Positions 8,815 to 16,827 of a DNA stretch of 64,000 nt are shown here, piece after piece. The stretch comes from JALZKA01 sp033856515. Lineage in GTDB: Bacteria > Actinomycetota > Thermoleophilia > Solirubrobacterales > 70-9. Both the position numbers and the translations under genes were made by a program. The stretch is taken from assembly GCA_033856515.1 (NCBI GenBank), contig JAWVEY010000049.1, positions 45,228-109,227 of the forward strand, given 5' to 3'. How positions within the stretch are numbered: the first letter of the stretch is position 1; each line of letters starts with the position of its first letter. Below the pieces are notes generated by a model. That model saw only the letters and a list, made by a program, of their open reading frames with translations. It did not search any database and was not told the DNA's origin.

Positions 8815-9551
8815 CTGAGGTGACGACGAGCGGCAGGCGACCGGTGGTGGGGATCACCGCCGCGCTCGAGAGCGCGAGCTGGGTCGTCTGGCGCGACACC
8901 GAGGTGAACATCTCGCAGCGCCACTACTCAGAATGCGTGGCAGATAACGGCGGAATCCCCGTTCTCCTGCCCGCCGAGGAGCGCAGTGCGTCGAATCCGG
9001 CGGAGCTTCTCGACGTGCTCGATGCGCTCGTCCTCTCGGGGGGCGCGGACCTGGACCCGGCGAGCTACGGCGCCGAGCCGGACCCGAAGACGGTCGGCTA
9101 CAAGGCCGAGCGCGACGCCTTCGAGATCGCCCTCTGCCGCGGTGCGATCGAGCGAGACATGCCGGTGCTCGCAATCTGCCGCGGCACGCAGATCCTCAAT
9201 GTGGCCCGCGGCGGGACGTTGAACCAGCACCTCGGCGACTCCACTCAACACGTGGAGGTCGTTGGCGAATTCTCGACCCACGAGGTGCGGCTCGAGCCGG
9301 GGTCGCTGGCAGCGCGGGCCGCGGGCACAGAGCACGCGGAGATCCGCTCCCACCACCATCAGGCACTCGACCGGCTGGGCGATGGCCTCGTCGCCACGGG
9401 CTGGTCGGTGCCCGACGATCTGGTTGAGGCGGTCGAGTTGCCGGAGCGCTCGTTTGCCGTCGGATTCATGTGGCACCCCGAGGAGGTCCGCGACGGGGCG
9501 CCGTTCCGCGCGCTCGTCGAGGCAGCTGCGCGCCAGGAGGTGGCGGCGTGA
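8811..9551 (+). CDS. Gamma-glutamyl-amine hydrolase, PuuD/peptidase C26 type
   Basis: A 246-residue class-I glutamine-amidotransferase-fold protein with nucleophile Cys123 in AICRGTQILN and the dyad partners His222 and Glu224 in FMWHPEE. SGGADLDP and the SHHHQAL segment are typical of PuuD and other peptidase C26 members. It would release glutamate from a gamma-glutamylated acid such as gamma-glutamyl-GABA after oxidation of the amine carbon. It lies between the ligase and the aldehyde dehydrogenase and overlaps the latter by four bases (GTGA), so the two are translationally coupled. An alternative GTG start at 8820 would shorten it by three residues. Confidence 0.85.
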   Translation: MSEVTTSGRRPVVGITAALESASWVVWRDTEVNISQRHYSECVADNGGIPVLLPAEERSASNPAELLDVLDALVLSGGADLDPASYGAEPDPKTVGYKAERDAFEIALCRGAIERDMPVLAICRGTQILNVARGGTLNQHLGDSTQHVEVVGEFSTHEVRLEPGSLAARAAGTEHAEIRSHHHQALDRLGDGLVATGWSVPDDLVEAVELPERSFAVGFMWHPEEVRDGAPFRALVEAAARQEVAA

Positions 9552-10912
9552 GCCTCGCGGTCGTCGAGCCCGCGACCGAAAAAATCATGGCCGAGGTGCC
9601 GCGCGCCGGCGCCGAAGAGGTGGACGCCGCAGTCGCCGCCGCAAAGGAGGCGTTCCCCGCGTGGCGGGCAGTCTCGCCGAGCGACCGGGCTTCGCTCCTT
9701 CACCGCCTCGCCGGCCAGATCGAATCGGAGTCGGAGGATCTCGCCAGGCTCGAGGCGCGCAACGCCGGCAAGCCGATCTCGGACGCCCGCGGCGAGATCG
9801 GCATGGTCGTCGATTGCTTCCGCTATTACGCGGCCGCTCCCGAGCGGCTGGTGGGCCGCACGATCCCGGTGGCCGGCGGGGTGGACATGACCTTCCGCGA
9901 GCCGATGGGCGTTGTCGGGCTGATCGTTCCCTGGAACTTCCCGCTCGTCATCACCTCGTGGAAGACCGCGCCTGCGCTTGCGGCCGGCAACACGGTCGTC
10001 TTGAAGCCTGCCGAGCTCACGCCGTTGACGGCGATCGAACTGGAGCGCATCGCGCTCGACGCCGGTCTGCCCGAGGGAGTGCTGAACGTCGTCGTGGGGC
10101 CCGGCTCGGTGTGCGGCCAACGCCTGGTCGAGCACCCCGATGTCGCAAAGATCGCCTTCACCGGTTCCACCGAGGTGGGGCGCGGAATCGCCGAGGGGGC
10201 GGCGGGGACGATCAAGCGCGTGACGCTCGAGCTTGGGGGCAAGTCGGCGAACGTCGTCTTCGCTGACGCCGACATTGAGGCGGCCGGCCGCGCCGCGCCC
10301 GCCGGCGTCTTCGGGAACGCCGGACAGGACTGCTGCTCGCGATCGCGCATCCTGGTCGAGGCCTCGGCGATGGACGGCTTCCTGGCCGCGATGGAGCCGG
10401 CCGTTCGGGAGATGCGGGTCGGGGACCCGCTTTCGGACGAGACGGAGATGGGCCCGCTCATCTCTGCCGACCAGCGCGAGACGGTCGGATCGTTCGTGAC
10501 CGAGGACGATGTCGTCTTCCGCGGCTCCGCGCCGGACGGCCAAGGCTTTTGGTTCCCGCCCACCGTGCTCGCGCCGATGACGAACGACGACCGCGCGTCG
10601 CGCGAGGAGATCTTCGGCCCGGTTGCGTGCGTCATTCCGTTTCAAGACGAAGCGGAGGCGATCCGGCTTGCGAACGACACGATCTACGGCCTCTCCGGCT
10701 CGATCTGGACGCGCGACGGCGCGCGAGCGCTGCGGGTGGCGCGCGCGATCGACACCGGCGTCCTCTCGATCAACTCGCACGCGTCGGTGCGCGTCTCGAC
10801 GCCATTCGGCGGCTTCAAGCAGTCGGGCGTGGGGCGCGAGCTCGGCCCGGACGCGCTCGACGCCTACACGGACGTCAAGAACGTTTTCTACAAGACAGAG
10901 GAAGGCGGATGA
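9548..10912 (+). CDS. Aldehyde dehydrogenase (PuuC/betaine-aldehyde dehydrogenase type)
   Basis: 454 residues from the GTG at 9548. Key residues are the general base Glu228 in LELGGK, the nucleophile Cys262 in GQDCCSR, the NAD-binding VPWNFP and FTGST, and the C-terminal PFGGFKQSG. The family oxidises aminoaldehydes to acids with NAD. In this operon it would turn the gamma-glutamyl-aminoaldehyde into the acid that the preceding hydrolase splits. The conventional amine oxidase step that makes the aldehyde is not obvious nearby; the SDR that follows or the flavoprotein at 2277-4748 are the only candidates. The stop TGA is also the first triplet of hairpin element B. Confidence 0.87.
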   Translation: MSLAVVEPATEKIMAEVPRAGAEEVDAAVAAAKEAFPAWRAVSPSDRASLLHRLAGQIESESEDLARLEARNAGKPISDARGEIGMVVDCFRYYAAAPERLVGRTIPVAGGVDMTFREPMGVVGLIVPWNFPLVITSWKTAPALAAGNTVVLKPAELTPLTAIELERIALDAGLPEGVLNVVVGPGSVCGQRLVEHPDVAKIAFTGSTEVGRGIAEGAAGTIKRVTLELGGKSANVVFADADIEAAGRAAPAGVFGNAGQDCCSRSRILVEASAMDGFLAAMEPAVREMRVGDPLSDETEMGPLISADQRETVGSFVTEDDVVFRGSAPDGQGFWFPPTVLAPMTNDDRASREEIFGPVACVIPFQDEAEAIRLANDTIYGLSGSIWTRDGARALRVARAIDTGVLSINSHASVRVSTPFGGFKQSGVGRELGPDALDAYTDVKNVFYKTEEGG

Positions 10913-10951
10913 GCAGCTTTAGCTGCGAAAGCAGCATGTGCCGGTGGGTGT
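10910..10951 (+). repeat. Hairpin-tail element, copy B
   Basis: The TGA stop of the aldehyde dehydrogenase begins the element. Then come GCAGC-TTTA-GCTGC (10913-10926) and a tail starting GAAAGCAGCATGTG and ending GGTGGGTGT. The 3' stem arm could alternatively pair with the GCAGC in the tail across a GAAA tetraloop, so this copy could in principle switch between two hairpins. The SDR start follows 7 bases later. Confidence 0.75.
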
Positions 10952-10958
10952 ACTCCTG

Positions 10959-11708
10959 ATGGGGCGGCTCGAAGGCAAGGTATGCGTGATCACCGGGGCC
11001 GGGAGCGGGATCGGCGCGGAGTCGGCTCGGCGCTTCATGGCCGAGGGCGCGCGGGTCGTCGGCGTGGATCTCAGCCCGGAGTCCGAGGGCGAACTCGCGA
11101 TCGAGTGCGACGTCACCCACGAAGACGAGGTCGCGGCCATGTATGAACGCGTCCGTGAGGAGATGGGCGGCATCGACGTCCTCTTCAACAACGCTGGCAT
11201 CAACCCCAACGCCGACACCACGGTCACCGATACGACGCTCGAGGCGTGGCAGCTCGTCCAGGACGTGAACGTCCGCTCGGTATTCCTCTGCTGCAAGCAC
11301 GGCATCCCGCACCTCCTGGAGCGGGGCGGAGGCTCTGTCATCAACACCGCGTCGTTCGTCGCCGTCATGGGCGCGGCGGTGTCGCAGATCTCCTACACGG
11401 CCTCGAAGGGCGCGGTGCTCTCGCTATCGCGTGAGCTCGGCGTCGAGTTCGCGGCCCGGGGCGTGCGCGTGAACGCGCTCTGCCCGGGACCGATCAATAC
11501 CCCGCTCTTGCGAGAGCTCTTCTCGGAGGATCCAGAGCGAGCCGCAAAGCGCCTCATTCACATACCGATGGGCCGCTTCGGCGAGGTTGAGGAGATCGCA
11601 AACGCCGCGCTCTTCCTGGCCTCGGATGAGTCGAGCTTCGTCACCGCCACGACCTTCATGGCGGACGGCGGCCTTTCGGGCGCCTACCTCACCCCGGGCC
11701 AGAACTGA
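10959..11708 (+). CDS. Short-chain dehydrogenase/reductase
   Basis: 249 residues of classical SDR type, with a TGAGSGIG cofactor loop near the N-terminus, NNAGIN, and the catalytic Ser and Tyr-x3-Lys in SQISYTASKG. It ends in the usual PMGRFGEVEEIANAALFLASD and MADGG region. It interconverts an alcohol and a carbonyl using NAD(P). I use the ATG at 10959; the GTG at 10938 would start translation inside the hairpin-tail element. It is the last gene of the amine run, and its substrate may be a hydroxylated amine-derived intermediate. Its 3' end overlaps the opposing membrane gene by 20 bases. Confidence 0.85.
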   Translation: MGRLEGKVCVITGAGSGIGAESARRFMAEGARVVGVDLSPESEGELAIECDVTHEDEVAAMYERVREEMGGIDVLFNNAGINPNADTTVTDTTLEAWQLVQDVNVRSVFLCCKHGIPHLLERGGGSVINTASFVAVMGAAVSQISYTASKGAVLSLSRELGVEFAARGVRVNALCPGPINTPLLRELFSEDPERAAKRLIHIPMGRFGEVEEIANAALFLASDESSFVTATTFMADGGLSGAYLTPGQN

Positions 11709-12036
11709 GCGTCGCAGCGGTCTCAGGGCCGCCCAGCGCGACCGCGAGGGCGAGCGCGACCATTCCGGCGAGGGCCGCCGCCTCCGGCGTGATCCTGCTC
11801 CAAGGCGCTCTCTCGTACCAGTAGACGCGCCGCCAGATGTAGGTCGCCAAGGCGGCCACTACCAAGCCGGCGACGACGTTGCGGAATGCGGTGCCCATCA
11901 GCATCCCCATCTCGGACGCGGAGTCGCCGTGGTGGGGGGTCGAGAGGACGATCACCATCGACGCCAAGCCCAGGGCGACTCCGCCGATCCGCAAGATCTC
12001 CTCGCGATGGATATGCCAGGTGTTGAGTACGGCCAC
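11689..12036 (-). CDS. Small membrane protein, hypothetical
   Basis: 115 residues with roughly three hydrophobic segments (about residues 15-33, 47-66 and 85-101) separated by short charged loops such as TYIWRRVYWYERAPW. No family is recognised. The ATG at 12036 follows the hairpin at 12042-12069. It is convergent with the SDR gene and overlaps its end by 20 bases. Clean hydrophobic segmentation makes it likely to be real, but the function is unknown. Confidence 0.55.
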   Translation of the reverse strand: MAVLNTWHIHREEILRIGGVALGLASMVIVLSTPHHGDSASEMGMLMGTAFRNVVAGLVVAALATYIWRRVYWYERAPWSRITPEAAALAGMVALALAVALGGPETAATLSSGPG

Positions 12037-12041
12037 TAATT

Positions 12042-12069
12042 CCCCAATCGGATTGCTGACGGATTGGGG
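12042..12069. terminator. Inverted repeat CCCCAATC/GATTGGGG
   Basis: Eight-base perfect arms with a 12-base loop between two minus-strand genes, followed by TTTCT on the plus strand. It may end transcription of the amidotransferase gene at 12117-12818, or act as an operator of the small membrane protein gene whose start is 6 bases away. Confidence 0.4.
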
Positions 12070-12116
12070 TTTCTAACAGTCCGCCGCAGCTTTTACGCCG
12101 GTTCCCCGGCGAGGCT

Positions 12117-12818
12117 CTAGGCCACGCTCAGGAAGCGGGCGCAGAGGTCGCGGCCGAGACGGTTCCAGTCGCCGATCCGCAGCAGGATCTGGGCGCTCAG
12201 CTCGTCGGGGTCGATGCCCATCTTGACCGCGTCCTCGTCGACCACGTAGTTCACTGCCCAGCTCACAGCGTCCTCCGTCGAGACCTCGGCGTGGAACTGG
12301 ATGCCCCATGCCGAGTCTCCGATCCGGTATGCCTGCATCGCGATGGCGTTCGATGCCAGCTCGACGGCGCCGGGGGGCAGCGGTGACCGGTACGAGTGCC
12401 ACTGGAACGCCTCAAAGGGTGAGTCGATTCCGCCCAGCACCGGGTCACGCGCGCCTTCAGGCGTGAGCTCCAGCTCGTACCAGCCGATCTCCGGCTGGGG
12501 CGCCCGCTCCGCACGCGCGCCGGCCGCTTCGGCCAGGAGCTGGGACCCAAGGCAAACGCCCATGGTGGGAACGCCCGCGTCGAGCAGGCGCGCGAGGAGC
12601 TCCTTCTCGTCGCGCAGCCACGGGTGCTCGGACTCTTGGTCGGAGTGCATCGCCCCTCCGAACGAGAAGACGGCGTCATAGGAGCGAGGGTCGCCTGGCG
12701 GCGCGTCGCCGGTCGGGATCAGCCACGAGTCCATCTCCCACCCGAGTGCGAGCGCCTCATCGCGGAACACGCCTGGACCGGCGTCCGGCTGATGCACGAT
12801 CGCCAAGGCACGCGGCAT
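12117..12818 (-). CDS. Class I glutamine amidotransferase-like protein
   Basis: 233 residues with a complete triad: Cys89 in GVCLGSQ, His176 and Glu178 in QFHAEVS. The early FSFGGAMHSD forms the oxyanion region. It resembles stand-alone GuaA-type amidotransferases that hydrolyse glutamine or gamma-glutamyl compounds in the cytosol. It lacks the ATP pyrophosphatase domain of GMP synthase, so it is not GuaA. Given the gamma-glutamyl pathway next door it may be a second gamma-glutamyl hydrolase; that is inference from position only. Confidence 0.8.
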   Translation of the reverse strand: MPRALAIVHQPDAGPGVFRDEALALGWEMDSWLIPTGDAPPGDPRSYDAVFSFGGAMHSDQESEHPWLRDEKELLARLLDAGVPTMGVCLGSQLLAEAAGARAERAPQPEIGWYELELTPEGARDPVLGGIDSPFEAFQWHSYRSPLPPGAVELASNAIAMQAYRIGDSAWGIQFHAEVSTEDAVSWAVNYVVDEDAVKMGIDPDELSAQILLRIGDWNRLGRDLCARFLSVA

Positions 12819-12842
12819 GACAGCCCCCCAGCTTCAGCCCGG

Positions 12843-13289
12843 TTAGTGCCGGTAGTACGGCTTGACGTGCCGGTAGCGCTGATAGCGGAGGCCAAGCGCC
12901 ATGAGGTAAAGGGAGGAGCCCAGGAGAGCGATCACCGAAAGCCAACTGAGAAAGCTCGCGTTGAAATCCCAGTACGGGTCGGAGACCCAGGTCCACCACG
13001 ACGGAAAGAGGTGGATGAGGATGATGCCTGCGGAAGTGAGCGCTCCGACAACCGCGGAGACCTCTGGCGCAAGCGGCGAGCGCTGGAGTGCAAGCCAAGC
13101 GGATCCGGCTGTCAGTGCGAAACCGATTGCGCCGACAAGGCTCGACGACCCGGGCAGTTCACGGGTTGGCTGGCCAGCCGCATGGTCGATCGTGTGAAGG
13201 ACCAGCAACCCCAGAAGAAGCAAGTTTGCCTTGGTAAGAGACGACAAGGAAAAGGAGGTTAGAGGCTGAACATCCTTCACTTGTAACAA
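12843..13289 (-). CDS. Four-helix membrane protein, hypothetical
   Basis: 148 residues with about four hydrophobic segments. The conserved-looking charged spots are HTIDHAAGQ after the first helix and IHLFPSWWTWVSDPYW between helices three and four, and the C-terminus is basic (RYQRYRHVKPYYRH). No family is assigned. It diverges from moaA across only seven bases, so a shared regulatory region must lie inside one of the two genes. Confidence 0.6.
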   Translation of the reverse strand: MLQVKDVQPLTSFSLSSLTKANLLLLGLLVLHTIDHAAGQPTRELPGSSSLVGAIGFALTAGSAWLALQRSPLAPEVSAVVGALTSAGIILIHLFPSWWTWVSDPYWDFNASFLSWLSVIALLGSSLYLMALGLRYQRYRHVKPYYRH

Positions 13290-13296
13290 TCGTTAG

Positions 13297-14289
13297 GTGA
13301 CCGAGTTGCTCCACGACGCCCACGGCAGGGTCATCTCGGACCTGCGGGTGTCCGTGACGGACCGCTGCAACTTCCGCTGTCGCTACTGCATGCCGGCCGA
13401 GGGGATGAAATGGCTTGAGCGCTCGGAGGTCCTCTCCTTCGAGGAGATCGAGCGCCTGGTGGGGATCCTGAGCGGGCTTGGCGTCGAAGACGTGCGCCTG
13501 ACCGGCGGCGAGCCGCTTGCCCGCAGGAACTTCCCGTATCTCGTCTCGATGCTCCGTGGGATCGAGGGCATCCGGGATCTGTCGGTCACGACCAACGGCT
13601 ACCTGCTCGAACGCGATGCGGCTGCACTCGTCGACGCCGGAATCGACCGGATCAATGTCTCTGTGGACTCGCTGGCTCGCGACCGCTTCCACGAGATCAC
13701 GCGCCGCGACGCCCTGCCTCAGGTGCTTCGTGGGCTCGAGGCGATCGCGTCGTACGAACAGGTGCGGCCCATCAAGGTCAACGCCGTCGCCATCCGCGAC
13801 TTCACCGAGGACGAGGTGTACCGCTTCGCCGAGATGGCGCGGAGCACCGACTTCCAGGTGCGCTTCATCGAGTTCATGCCGCTCGACGGCGACCGGGCCT
13901 GGGACCGCTCGCAGGTCCTGACAGGCGACGAAGTGCGGGCTCTGATCCACGAGCGCTATCCGTTGGAGCCCCTCGAGCGCGAGCCGCACGCCACGGCCCG
14001 CGTCTACGCCTTTGCCGACGGACAAGGCGAGATCGGCTTCATCAATCCCGTCTCCCAGCCGTTCTGCGCCGACTGCAACCGCATCCGCCTCACCGCCGAC
14101 GGTGAGCTGCGCACCTGCCTGTTCTCTATGCACGAGACGAGCCTGCGCGATCCGATGCGGGAGGGGGCGTCCGACGCGGATCTCGCAGACATCATCCGCA
14201 GCGCCGTCTGGCGCAAGGAGCTCAAGCACCACGTGAACGACCCGGGCTTCATCGCACCAGCACGCTCGATGAGCGCGATTGGAGGATGA
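13297..14289 (+). CDS. moaA: GTP 3',8-cyclase MoaA
   Basis: This 330-residue radical SAM enzyme performs the first step of molybdenum cofactor synthesis, converting GTP to 3',8-cyclo-7,8-dihydro-GTP. The N-terminal cluster cysteines are C24, C28 and C31 (CNFRCRYC), followed by LTGGEPL. The C-terminal second [4Fe-4S] cluster uses C257, C260 and C274. The protein ends in the catalytically needed Gly-Gly. Length and motif spacing are normal. It starts the plus-strand run moaA, DUF6457, MOT1 transporter, MOSC. Confidence 0.96.
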   Translation: MTELLHDAHGRVISDLRVSVTDRCNFRCRYCMPAEGMKWLERSEVLSFEEIERLVGILSGLGVEDVRLTGGEPLARRNFPYLVSMLRGIEGIRDLSVTTNGYLLERDAAALVDAGIDRINVSVDSLARDRFHEITRRDALPQVLRGLEAIASYEQVRPIKVNAVAIRDFTEDEVYRFAEMARSTDFQVRFIEFMPLDGDRAWDRSQVLTGDEVRALIHERYPLEPLEREPHATARVYAFADGQGEIGFINPVSQPFCADCNRIRLTADGELRTCLFSMHETSLRDPMREGASDADLADIIRSAVWRKELKHHVNDPGFIAPARSMSAIGG

Positions 14290-14290
14290 G

Positions 14291-14506
14291 ATGAAGCCGG
14301 AGGACTGGATCGCCGAGTTCGCCGCTGCGATAGGTGCCGAGCCGCCCGATGCGGCCATTGTCGAGGAGCTTTTGGACCTGGCGGCCATAGCCGCTCACGC
14401 ATCGGAGCGCACTGCCGCGCCGATCGCGTGCTATCTCGCCGGCCTGAGCGGGCGTCCGATCGCCGAGCTGAAGGATCTTGCCGATGACGTCGCCCCCAGC
14501 GATTGA
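14291..14506 (+). CDS. DUF6457 domain protein
   Basis: 71 residues from the ATG at 14291, one base after the moaA stop. The sequence KPEDWIAEFAAAIGAEPPD and HASERTAAPIACYLAG matches the small DUF6457 family, an all-helical domain found next to or fused to Moco biosynthesis proteins such as MobA in actinobacteria. The exact role is not known; the gene position, packed between moaA and a molybdate transporter, supports a Moco function. It overlaps the transporter start by 23 bases. Confidence 0.75.
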   Translation: MKPEDWIAEFAAAIGAEPPDAAIVEELLDLAAIAAHASERTAAPIACYLAGLSGRPIAELKDLADDVAPSD

Positions 14507-15679
14507 GACGCGCTCTACGCCCCGAGCCCTGATCCGAGAGTTCGCGGGTGGCGTTGGCGACTGGGGTCTCCTGATCCCGCTCGCGATCGCCCTGGTCACG
14601 CTGAACGGTCTCGATGCCACCGTCGTCTTCGCCGGCGTCGGGCTGACCTACATTGCCACGGCGCTCTACTTCCGGATCCCGGTCCCCGTCCAGCCGCTGA
14701 AGGCATTTGCCGCCGCCGCGATCGCGCTCGGCCTGAGCGCAGAAGTACTCGCCGCGGGTGCCCTGCTGATGTCGGTGGTGATGGCAGGCCTGGCGATCAC
14801 TGGACTCGCCGGCTGGTTGGCTGAGCGCTTTCCGATTGTGTTGGTGCGTGGGATCCAGGCCGCGGTTGCGTTGCTGCTCGCAAAGGCAGCTTTGGACCTG
14901 GCCAGACAGGGAAACTGGAGCGCTCTGCCGCCGATTGAACCGTGGGTGGGTGTTGCGATGGCGGCCGGCGGCTGTGCGACGCTGTTTGCCGGGGTGCGCT
15001 GGGATTCCCGGGGAGCCTCGCCGTCCTCGGTGCGGGCGCAGTCGTGGGAGTCGCCGTCGGTGGCTTGCCGGAAGTGACGCTGGGACCGACGGCTCCTGAC
15101 TTTGATCTCCCTGACGGCGCAGCGTTCGCCGAAGCGCTGACGGCGCTCGTGCTCGCCCAAGTCCCGCTGACGTTCGGCAACTCGATCGTTGCGACGGCAG
15201 ATGCTGAGCGCGAGTACTTCGGCGAGCGCGCGCGACGCGTAACTCCGCGGCGGCTCGCAGCATCCATCGGGATGGCAAATCTGTTTGCGGGAGGGCTGGG
15301 AGGGTTGCCCGTTTGTCATGGCGCGGGCGGAGTCACCGCGCACTACAAGCTCGGCGCCCGAACGTGGCTCGCGACCGCGATGGCCGGCGGGCTCCTGGTC
15401 TTCCTCGGACTTGTATTCGGGTCCTCGCTCCCCGGCATTCTCCAAGTCGTGGCGCCCGGAGCGCTCGCGGGAATGCTCCTCTATGTCGCAATTCAACACG
15501 GCATGCTTGCAGCACGGCTCGAAGGCGTCGGCGACCGCGTCATCGCTGCCACCGTCGGCTTCGTGACGCTCATCGCGGGGAGCCTTGCCATTGGCTTTGG
15601 CGTTGGCGTGGCCCTCGTCCTGGCTCGGCGGCTTGGGGCTGGAGCCCGGCCTCCCCTAGCGGCGGGGGGCTCAGCTTGA
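14484..15679 (+). pseudogene. MOT1-type molybdate transporter, interrupted by one frameshift
   Basis: The first frame (from ATG 14484) encodes the MOT1 signature PVPVQPLKAFAAAA and several hydrophobic segments. Its recognisable sequence ends at about 15000, and the frame runs on as nonsense to 15077. The matching second half continues in another frame to 15679 with NSIVATADAEREYF and CHGAGGVTAHYK, also MOT1 features. Adding one base near 14998 joins ...FAGVR to LGFPGSLAVLG and yields one continuous 398-residue or so membrane protein. It would import molybdate for the surrounding Moco genes. The break may be a true mutation or a sequencing/assembly error; no other damage is seen, which favours a recent event or an error. 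Confidence 0.75.
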
Positions 15680-16305
15680 AGGTCGCCGAGCTCTGGCGCT
15701 ATTCGGTCAAGTCCCTGCGGGGCGAGTCGCTCGAGCAGGTGGACGTCCTGTCCGATGGCTTCCGCGGGGACCGCTCCACCCAGGTCGTCGACCACAAGGG
15801 CGCTCGCATGACGGGCCGCACCGCGAAGCGCCTCCTGGGGCTTCAGTCGGGGCTGGGCGAGAACGGCGAGCCCACGATCGACGGGCACGCCTGGGGAAGC
15901 GACGAGGCCCTGAGCCTGATTCGCGACGCCGCCGGGCCAGGTGCTGACATGGCACCGCTTGGTCGCCACTTCGACGATCGCTCGATCCTGGTCGCAACGG
16001 ACGGGGCGATCGCGGCGCTCGGCGTCGACCGGCGGCGTCTCCGGCCGAACATCGTGATCGAGGGAGTCGAGGGGCTAGCGGAAAACGAGTGGGTGGGGAG
16101 GCGGCTGCGCCTGGGCGGCGTCGAGCTAGACGTCGTGGATCGCTGCGTGCGCTGCGTCATGACAACGATCGACCCCGACAACCTCGAGGTGGACCCCAAT
16201 GTCCTTCGCAGGATCAACGACGAGTTCGATACCCGCATGTGCGTCCTATGCGAAGTCGCGACGGCGGGCGAGCTTCGTGTCGGCGACGAGGTTGAGCTCA
16301 TCTGA
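15676..16305 (+). CDS. MOSC domain protein (YcbX/mARC-like)
   Basis: About 209 residues from a TTG that overlaps the transporter stop. The N-terminal beta-barrel part (AELWRYSVKSLRGE) and the C-terminal MOSC domain with CVRCVMTTIDP match YcbX and mARC proteins, in which this cysteine-containing segment binds the sulfurated molybdenum cofactor. Members reduce N-hydroxylated compounds or deliver sulfur to the cofactor. Location inside a Moco island fits. The TTG start is inferred from the coupling to the upstream gene; no better in-frame start sits before the conserved region. Confidence 0.8.
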   Translation: MKVAELWRYSVKSLRGESLEQVDVLSDGFRGDRSTQVVDHKGARMTGRTAKRLLGLQSGLGENGEPTIDGHAWGSDEALSLIRDAAGPGADMAPLGRHFDDRSILVATDGAIAALGVDRRRLRPNIVIEGVEGLAENEWVGRRLRLGGVELDVVDRCVRCVMTTIDPDNLEVDPNVLRRINDEFDTRMCVLCEVATAGELRVGDEVELI

Positions 16306-16337
16306 GTTGAAAGCACGCTTTCGGGTAGAGGCGAGCA

Positions 16338-16820
16338 ATGTCCGAAAGCGAACAGCGCGAAACGAGCGAGTCTGGTCAAGAGACGACCGCGCCGGGCGAC
16401 TGGGAGCGTAAGCTGGCCGACGAGGAAGACCTGCGCCACGACGACGGCTCAGAGCCGCTGGCGGAGCCCAGAGACGAAGGCGATGAGGACTTTGCCGAGC
16501 AGGAGGCGGGCGAGGTCTCGGCTGGCGACGACGAGGGCTTCGACCGGCCCGATACGAAGGACGAAGCGGGGCTCGAGGACACCGGCGGAGCACTGGAGAA
16601 GCACGGCGAGTCGCTGCTCGAAGGCTCTCAGGTCAAGACTCCGGTCGGTGGCTTGCCGACTCGGTCCCTGCTTGCGATGGCCGTCTTCGTTGTGGTCTTC
16701 TGTGCCGCGTTCTTCGGGCTCTGGGCGCTTTTGGGCAACCTCGGGATCTTCCTCGGGCTCTTCGTGGGCGCGGCGCTTGGCCTCGGAGCGATGAAGCTCA
16801 TCGCTGACCGCGTGGGCTAG
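16338..16820 (+). CDS. Acidic protein with C-terminal membrane hairpin
   Basis: 160 residues. The first about 100 are strongly acidic and low in hydrophobics (runs such as RDEGDEDFAEQEAGE), probably disordered. The last 50 hold two hydrophobic helices (about 111-132 and 134-152) ending near MKLIADRVG. It is thus a tail-anchored inner-membrane protein with a cytoplasmic acidic domain. The family is not recognised. It converges on the oxidoreductase gene with seven bases between the stops. Confidence 0.65.
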   Translation: MSESEQRETSESGQETTAPGDWERKLADEEDLRHDDGSEPLAEPRDEGDEDFAEQEAGEVSAGDDEGFDRPDTKDEAGLEDTGGALEKHGESLLEGSQVKTPVGGLPTRSLLAMAVFVVVFCAAFFGLWALLGNLGIFLGLFVGAALGLGAMKLIADRVG

Positions 16821-16827
16821 CGCCGGC

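Noticed and set aside
10909..10959. Possible small peptide starting ATGAGCAGC and ending TGA, with two Cys
   Set aside because: The matching element at 8775 would encode a different frame and an unrelated peptide, and the copy at 23949 diverges after nine codons. Conservation is at nucleotide, not peptide, level.
16303..16335. GAAAGC-AC-GCTTTC palindrome after the MOSC stop as a further copy of the hairpin-tail element
   Set aside because: It has the TGA stop and GAAAGC, but lacks a separate stem and the CAGCATGTG tail; a two-base loop is not a feasible hairpin.
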